From: Nitrospira sp.
GTDB lineage: Bacteria > Nitrospirota > Nitrospiria > Nitrospirales > Nitrospiraceae
DNA length: 11,713 bases
Direction of reading: 5' to 3'
Assembly: GCA_025363325.1 (NCBI GenBank)
Contig: JANYEF010000373.1
Location: 1-11,713 of the forward strand
The notes beneath the pieces are model-generated. The model saw nothing but the letters and a program-made list of their open reading frames with translations, did not search any database and had not been told where the DNA came from. Positions 7,954 through 11,713 of this stretch are shown piece after piece. The number at the start of each line of letters is the position of its first letter. Within the stretch, counting starts at the first letter, position 1. A program made the translations under genes and the position numbers.

Positions 7954-7975
7954 CCGCAGAGGACATCGATACACC

Positions 7976-9190
7976 ATGATGAAGTCCGTTGCCATTCGCT
8001 CAGTGCGCGTCATCGACGGAACCGGTCGAACAATCGAGCGGGCTACGGTTGTCGTGCGTGGCGCCACGATTACCGCTGTCGGATCGGATCGAGACCTCTC
8101 CATCCCGCGTGGAGCAACCAAGATCGATGGCCGGGGACTCACGCTGTTGCCGGGCCTGATCGACTGTCATGTGCATCTCTGCCTCGGCGCTGAACCGGAT
8201 GTCGTCGATGCCATCGCCAAAGAGACATCCTCACTGACGCTACTGAAAGCCGGCCAGGCCGCGCAGCGGACCCTGGATGCAGGCTTTACCACCGTGCGCG
8301 ACGCGGGGTCGCGCGACCACGCCATCTTTACGCTGCAACGGGCTATCGACACAGGACTCGTTCCCGGCCCTCGCATTATCGGAGCAGGCCTGGCGATTTG
8401 TATGATCGGCGGCCACGCTAGATTTATCGGTCAAGAGGTGGAAGGAGCAGAGCAAGTCCGTTCCGCCGTACGTGAGCAAATCGCCGCCGGAGCTGCTGTC
8501 ATCAAAGTCATTGCGTCAGGCGGCGTCCTCACGCCCGGCACCTCGCCGGACCAGGCCCAAATGACCGTGGAGGAACTTCAGGCTGCCGTGGACGAAGCGC
8601 AACGAGCTGGACGGAAAGTCGCCGCCCATGCCCATGGATCATCGGGGATGAAGAATGCCATCCGCGCCGGAGTCCATTCGATCGAGCATGCCACGCTCAT
8701 GGACGAAGAAGCCGCGAGCATGATGAAACAGCAGGGTGTCTTCATGGTGCCGACACTCTCCGCGCTGGCCACCACTGCCGCCTGCCGACTCGGGTGCGGC
8801 ATTCCTGAAAGCGCCTTGGACAAAGCGAAATCCATGACGAAGCGCCATCAAGTGAGCTTCAAGAACGCATTGCGGGACGGTATCCAGATTGCGATGGGAA
8901 CGGACGCCGGAACGCCCTTCAACTTCCACGGCGAGAACGCCCAGGAGCTTGAACGAATGGTCGCCTTCGGAATGAGCCCGATGCAGGCGATTCTCGCCTC
9001 GACCTCCGCAGCAGCACGCTTGATCGGGATTCAGGACCAGGTGGGAACCATCGAGAAGGGGAAACTGGCGGATCTTCTGCTATTCGAGGGAAATCCACTT
9101 CGTCGCATTGACCTGCTCCGTGACCGCAGCAGGATTATCGGCGTCATGCAGGCAGGCAAGTTTGTCGCAGGACCGCTTTCAAGGACGTGA
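7976..9190 (+). CDS. Metal-dependent amidohydrolase (imidazolonepropionase/prolidase-like)
   Basis: Predicted 404-residue amidohydrolase-superfamily enzyme with a TIM-barrel and flanking beta-sandwich. Metal-site residues expected for this fold are visible: HVH (His65, His67) in GLIDCHVHLCLG, Lys177 in VIKVIASGG (bridging carbamate position), a His in AAHAHG (216-221; His218 or His220), His238 in SIEHAT, and the catalytic Asp310 in GTDAGTP. The C-terminal VGTIEKGKLADLLLFEGNP (356-374) is the standard amidohydrolase ending. Lys at the fourth position and the SGGV loop point to the binuclear Xaa-Pro dipeptidase/aryldialkylphosphatase-like branch often called imidazolonepropionase-like; true imidazolonepropionase HutI differs. 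No signal peptide is seen, so it is cytosolic. I chose ATG 7976 because the domain starts there; an in-frame ATG at 7856 lies inside the upstream gene, and ATG 7979 is also possible. AGAGGA lies 12 bp upstream. Probably co-transcribed with the aminotransferase. Confidence 0.88.
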   Translation: MMKSVAIRSVRVIDGTGRTIERATVVVRGATITAVGSDRDLSIPRGATKIDGRGLTLLPGLIDCHVHLCLGAEPDVVDAIAKETSSLTLLKAGQAAQRTLDAGFTTVRDAGSRDHAIFTLQRAIDTGLVPGPRIIGAGLAICMIGGHARFIGQEVEGAEQVRSAVREQIAAGAAVIKVIASGGVLTPGTSPDQAQMTVEELQAAVDEAQRAGRKVAAHAHGSSGMKNAIRAGVHSIEHATLMDEEAASMMKQQGVFMVPTLSALATTAACRLGCGIPESALDKAKSMTKRHQVSFKNALRDGIQIAMGTDAGTPFNFHGENAQELERMVAFGMSPMQAILASTSAAARLIGIQDQVGTIEKGKLADLLLFEGNPLRRIDLLRDRSRIIGVMQAGKFVAGPLSRT

Positions 9191-9327
9191 AACGTTACAT
9201 CCATTAATCGGTACTGAATCGAACAGACAAGGTCAGATGAATTTGGGCCTCGAAGGACCGCTCCCGGCCAAGAGCGGAAGTTCGGCGCCGAGATCGCACC
9301 GCCATAAAGCGGTCCTCAGCCCTGTCG
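9191..9327. repeat. Intergenic stretch with a perfect 9-bp inverted repeat
   Basis: No gene is seen here. AGGACCGCT (9254-9262) and AGCGGTCCT (9308-9316) form a perfect inverted repeat with a 45-bp interior, which holds a smaller CGCTC/GAGCG stem. It follows the amidohydrolase stop by about 63 bp and could stop transcription, but there is no T-run. It may equally be a remnant at the edge of the cassette region. Confidence 0.5.
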
Positions 9328-9408
9328 CATTAACGTCGGAGATGACCGGCGGACAGTAGGCGGGCAAAGCCCGTCGATAGGACGTCCGTGTCGATCGACC
9401 TGTTAAAC
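9328..9408 (-). other. Candidate attC-like site, weaker copy
   Basis: Read on the minus strand it begins 38 bp after the stop of the HsdR-N-like gene with GTTTAAC (9408-9402, fits RYYYAAC) and ends with TCCGAC then GTTAATG (9334-9328). Its two halves share, as complementary arms, TTAAC, a loose GAT/GAC block, CGGAC/GTCCG and CGGGC/GCCCG, with 5-6 nt spacers next to the core boxes. The end resembles TCGGAC-GTTAGAC of the stronger site at 10548. GTTAATG departs from the GTTRRRY consensus in its last two positions, and the stems are imperfect, so it may be degenerate or a coincidence. Confidence 0.4.
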
Positions 9409-9445
9409 GGCGCATTGGCGCGCTCACCGAAACCTGCGGCCAGGG

Positions 9446-10510
9446 TCACCTCTCGTCAACGACTACTTCGAACACCCCTTCGGTCTCCATCTCCATTCGA
9501 AACATCGGCAGCAGAGGCGCCTCACAGTAGTAGTGTGCGGAGAAAACTCCGCGAAATACGTTCTTCTCGAAGAACCCTACAGCACGGCCCGTGTACCGCA
9601 TGCGAATCGAGACACCCGCAGTTGTCGATTCCCACGTTGCGATGCTAAAGAGAGTCTCCCCCTCGCTGACTTCAACATCGCCAATTACATCGAAAACCGA
9701 TGGCGCGTCTGGATCAGTGGAGATTTCGTCAGTAAGTGCAATGTACTCCACGTCCATTAATTTCTTGTCTAAAGCGAACCTCAACAGCTCGTCGTGAGGC
9801 ATGGACCACTGTAGTTTGGCGCGAACGCGCGAGTCCGAATCGCGGTAGACAGTTCCGCCTGTAATCGCAATTCGAAGTCCGCCCAGACGACGACACGTCT
9901 CGTCTAGGCGTTGAACTTCTACATCGGGAAGAGGGATGTTGACCGACCAGGTTGACTTACCGTGGCGGATCTCGCCACCCCGGATTGGTGCTCGTGAACG
10001 GAGGCCCTCTGCCAACGGGTTTCCGAGATCCACAATTGGCGGAGTGCAGTCCCTCCGAACTGCATCAGGAGATAGCAAGCCAGCGAGCTGTTTGGCTAAG
10101 GAGGCAGCGTCTGAGATGGTCAGATCAACGAGCGGCTTTTCAGCCGAAGTCTGCGATGTGTGGTGGACGGTGAGGCGCACCCCGTTGAGAATGGCAGCAT
10201 ATGCCGCCGAAACCTCAGGATGGCGTGCATACGTAATTGCTTGCTCAATCGCATCCACGTCAATAGGCTCATGCGGTGCCTTCGTCTCCAACACCCATCG
10301 CCCCGCGCCAAGCACAGAGAGCACGAAATCTGCGCGTCCGCGAAGCGGCGGATCGCTCGGCTTTTTTCGACCAAGGGACTGCCGTGCATACGTGAGCGAA
10401 AGTTCACGCGAGATGTCATTGGACGTACCTCGCCGGTACCCTAATGCAGCTAGCAGAGGCTCCGCAATTTCTGCGCGCACATCGGTTTCGTTGGCGCCTT
10501 CAAGTCTCAC
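9446..10510 (-). CDS. Stand-alone HsdR-N-like PD-(D/E)xK nuclease-domain protein (integron cassette gene)
   Basis: Predicted 354-residue protein. Residues 1-150 match the type I restriction HsdR N-terminal domain (HSDR_N/HSDR_N_2) in style: ETDVRAEIAEPLLAALGY (8-25) with the acidic helix, RGRADFVLSV (57-66) with the metal-binding Asp61, and LETKAP (74-79) with Glu75 and Lys77. These complete a PD-(D/E)xK core. In HsdR this domain cuts DNA; here no helicase motor or other HsdR part follows. Residues about 185-354 form a second region I do not recognise, beta-rich in appearance, with VFDVIGDVEVSEGETLFS (272-289) and a final EVVVDER. It may be a sensor or binding domain. The start is GTG with GGAGG 5 bp upstream; ATG two bases earlier opens onto TGA. 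The gene begins 38 bp after an attC core and is followed by a weaker attC-like site. Cellular role unknown; a DNA or RNA nuclease in defence is an inference. Confidence 0.78.
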   Translation of the reverse strand: MRLEGANETDVRAEIAEPLLAALGYRRGTSNDISRELSLTYARQSLGRKKPSDPPLRGRADFVLSVLGAGRWVLETKAPHEPIDVDAIEQAITYARHPEVSAAYAAILNGVRLTVHHTSQTSAEKPLVDLTISDAASLAKQLAGLLSPDAVRRDCTPPIVDLGNPLAEGLRSRAPIRGGEIRHGKSTWSVNIPLPDVEVQRLDETCRRLGGLRIAITGGTVYRDSDSRVRAKLQWSMPHDELLRFALDKKLMDVEYIALTDEISTDPDAPSVFDVIGDVEVSEGETLFSIATWESTTAGVSIRMRYTGRAVGFFEKNVFRGVFSAHYYCEAPLLPMFRMEMETEGVFEVVVDER

Positions 10511-10547
10511 ATAGTCCTCCTCGAACCAAGCCGGGGGTGAGGGCGCC

Positions 10548-10609
10548 GTCTAACGTCCGAGCTGAGGCGCGGCCCGGTCAGGGACGGCGCCTCCAGCGAG
10601 TGGTTAGGG
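10548..10609 (-). other. Integron attC recombination site
   Basis: Minus strand, 62 bp: R'' CCCTAAC (10609-10603), spacer CACTC, L'' GCTGGAGGCGC (10597-10587), 16-nt loop, L' GCGCCTCAGC (10570-10561), spacer TCGGAC, R' GTTAGAC (10554-10548). R' fits GTTRRRY perfectly; R'' deviates from RYYYAAC only at its first base. L'' and L' are complementary apart from one unpaired G, the extrahelical base typical of attC. The two unpaired spacers of 5 and 6 nt are also typical. The TAA stop of the preceding gene lies inside R'', and the next gene starts 38 bp beyond R'. Size and order fit the short attC class. Integrase IntI would act on the folded single strand. Confidence 0.8.
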
Positions 10610-11374
10610 CTGCGGCTTGCTTAGCCCACTCGTAAGTTTAAGTAACTCGTCCGCCACATATCCCCTGAGAATCCGCAGCGACACCGCTATCGTTGACGCA
10701 TCAAGAGTGCGCACGTATTCGTTCTCTCCAATGGTTAGCAAGTGGTGCCACCAACCATAGCCAATTCGATTATGCAGAGACATCAGTCCAAGCAAATGCT
10801 CTGGTGAAACTGCATCGACGAACAAGGATCTTGGGACTGCAATCTTTTCGCTAGATATTCCTTCTTTGACGCCAGCATAGAAGTTTTCGAAAACATTCTT
10901 CCTGATTTTTGGTGTCTTATGAACAAGACCAAGATGTAGCGCAGTAATTACAAAAATGTCCGTGTAAGCATAGGAGATACTCAATCCCGATTCGCTAACA
11001 TCAATCAGAATGAGGATTACCCCTCCTTGGACACCGACCCCAAAGGGTGAGGATTCAAATCCAAGCCTAGAGCAGAACTCCATATCTGGACGCAGAATTG
11101 CCTTATGAATATCCCAGCTTGACGTGGTTGCCGCTCGTTTATCCTTCTTATTTGTAATGAGAACAGTTTTGAGCTGAATCTTTCTAACGCTGTCTCGATC
11201 ATCAAGGATGATGTCAAAGCCATCTCTATCTACATCTGGCGTGTAAAGGCTTAAGTCATATCCATCCAAGGCTGCAGATAACTTAAGGTCATAGAACAAC
11301 TTATAGTTGATCAGAGACTCCTTTGTTCTGCTATTCACGTCTGCCAGCAGAAACTTTTCCAATTGACTGCTCAT
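10604..11374 (-). CDS. Hypothetical protein with PD-(D/E)xK-like motif (integron cassette gene)
   Basis: Predicted 256-residue protein of no family I can name. Residues 50-71 read RDGFDIILDD then VRKIQLKTVL: a GxD strand followed by QxK on the next strand, the pattern of PD-(D/E)xK nucleases with Gln in place of Glu (Asp54, Gln67, Lys69). An N-terminal helix (about 12-36) precedes it, as expected for that fold. Residues 112-128 form a hydrophobic beta segment (GVQGGVILILIDV), and a Trp-Trp-His-His cluster lies at 208-211. No signal peptide or clear membrane helix is seen. The start at 11374 has GGAGA 9 bp upstream; an upstream GTG at 11458 would add 28 unlikely residues. The stop codon overlaps the attC R'' box. 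The gene is visibly richer in A+T than the left part of the window, a sign of transfer. Nuclease activity is inferred from the motif only. Confidence 0.7.
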   Translation of the reverse strand: MSSQLEKFLLADVNSRTKESLINYKLFYDLKLSAALDGYDLSLYTPDVDRDGFDIILDDRDSVRKIQLKTVLITNKKDKRAATTSSWDIHKAILRPDMEFCSRLGFESSPFGVGVQGGVILILIDVSESGLSISYAYTDIFVITALHLGLVHKTPKIRKNVFENFYAGVKEGISSEKIAVPRSLFVDAVSPEHLLGLMSLHNRIGYGWWHHLLTIGENEYVRTLDASTIAVSLRILRGYVADELLKLTSGLSKPQP

Positions 11375-11713
11375 GAGACGATCTCTCCACACAGCTCTAC
11401 CAATGTTTAGACGGATCCGCGTAAGAGCTGGATCCGACCATTTCTGTCCGTATAACACGCCACTACTGTTCGTGAAGAATATGCCATGCTCGTTGTCGTT
11501 TCAATGAATTGCGACGGTGTGACCATTTATCACGGGTTCTTATGCGGATCGGTGTAAGCCCCCCCTGATAGCCGTCGGTCGTGTACTTCGGCTTTGGGTC
11601 GAGGGTGTGTGAAAACGTGGGCCGCATCCGTACGGAACAGTTCGTTCTTGCCCACGTCACATACTTCATTGACCGAGTGGACTGTAACAATTAATTCGGG
11701 AGTCGGTTGCCAT
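11375..11713. other. Region upstream of the cassette gene, with one stem-loop and no supported gene
   Basis: CGGATCC (11412-11418) and GGATCCG (11430-11436) form a 7-bp inverted repeat with an 11-nt loop, 38-62 bp upstream of the cassette gene start. It may be an operator or leader hairpin. A minus-strand open frame, 11463-11669 from its first ATG, encodes 68 Arg/Thr-rich residues with no recognisable motif and no ribosome binding site; it may be noncoding or a gene remnant. I found no attC here and no clear promoter. Confidence 0.4.

Larger units (their letters stand above)
9328..11374 (-). mobile_element. Candidate two-cassette integron fragment (CALIN-like, no integrase seen)
   Basis: Two same-strand genes are each followed by an attC-like site on the coding strand (10548-10609 convincing, 9328-9408 weak), with one gene per unit, own ribosome binding sites and unlike base composition. 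This is the arrangement of integron cassettes. No integrase gene or attI site is in the window. The right-hand limit is unclear, because I found no attC upstream of 11374. Confidence 0.45.

Noticed and set aside
7856..7975. N-terminal extension of the amidohydrolase from ATG 7856
   Set aside because: It would overlap the aminotransferase by 98 bp, and the extra 40 residues show no amidohydrolase features; the ATG at 7976 starts the domain directly.
9233..9427. Minus-strand open frame of 64 codons between the amidohydrolase and the first cassette gene
   Set aside because: It runs through the attC-like palindrome and the 9-bp inverted repeat, and has no motif or good ribosome binding site.
9936..10514. 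Plus-strand open frame of 192 codons opposite the HsdR-N-like gene
   Set aside because: It is antisense to a gene with recognisable nuclease motifs and a strong ribosome binding site; the product is Ser/Arg-rich and featureless.
11400..11460. Possible third attC upstream of 11374, from GTTATAC (minus, 11456-11450) or TCTAAAC nearby
   Set aside because: No complementary L boxes were found at a suitable distance, and the GTT/AAC cores are in the wrong order for an attC.

Overview
The window looks like a high-GC bacterial chromosome, probably Nitrospira or a close relative. The basis is the gene styles (glycine-rich lipoprotein, CPBP protease, class V aminotransferase) and the 'GTACCCTCTGGGTACG' palindromic repeat, which I recall from Nitrospira genomes. 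No marker gene proves this assignment.

Layout. (1) 1-2900, minus: the first 966 codons of a large Lhr-type superfamily 2 helicase. It is uninterrupted and runs off the left edge. Two blocks of 7-bp tandem repeats sit inside its frame at 1054-1122. (2) 2942-3850, minus: a secreted lipoprotein with an Ig-like domain and beta-propeller-like repeats. (3) 3947-4843, plus and divergent from it: an atypical short-chain dehydrogenase/epimerase whose last 23 residues come from a copy of a dispersed repeat. (4) 4900-5021: a long cruciform-forming copy of the same repeat, exactly between convergent genes. (5) 5023-6522, minus: a CPBP-type intramembrane protease with a large extra N-terminal half. (6) 6641-6752: a nested palindrome in a divergent intergenic region. 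(7) 6766-9190, plus: a two-gene unit of a class V PLP aminotransferase (alanine/serine-glyoxylate type) and a metal-dependent amidohydrolase, 22 bp apart.

(8) 9191-11713 differs in character: spaced genes, lower GC toward the right and no housekeeping functions. It holds two minus-strand genes, each with its own ribosome binding site. The sequence between them, 10548-10609, has the full architecture of an integron attC recombination site: R''/L''/loop/L'/R' order, a perfect GTTAGAC core, one extrahelical base, and the upstream gene's stop codon inside the R'' box. A weaker attC-like site lies 38 bp beyond the stop of the second gene. I read this as a small integron-cassette cluster without a visible integrase. 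Both cassette genes carry PD-(D/E)xK nuclease-like motifs: one is a stand-alone type I restriction HsdR-N-like domain, the other an unrecognised protein with a D...QxK signature. A role in defence or DNA processing is therefore plausible. This cassette pair is the most interesting part of the window.

All translations, alignments and repeat searches were done by eye. Taxonomy and family names rest on motif recognition, not on database searches.
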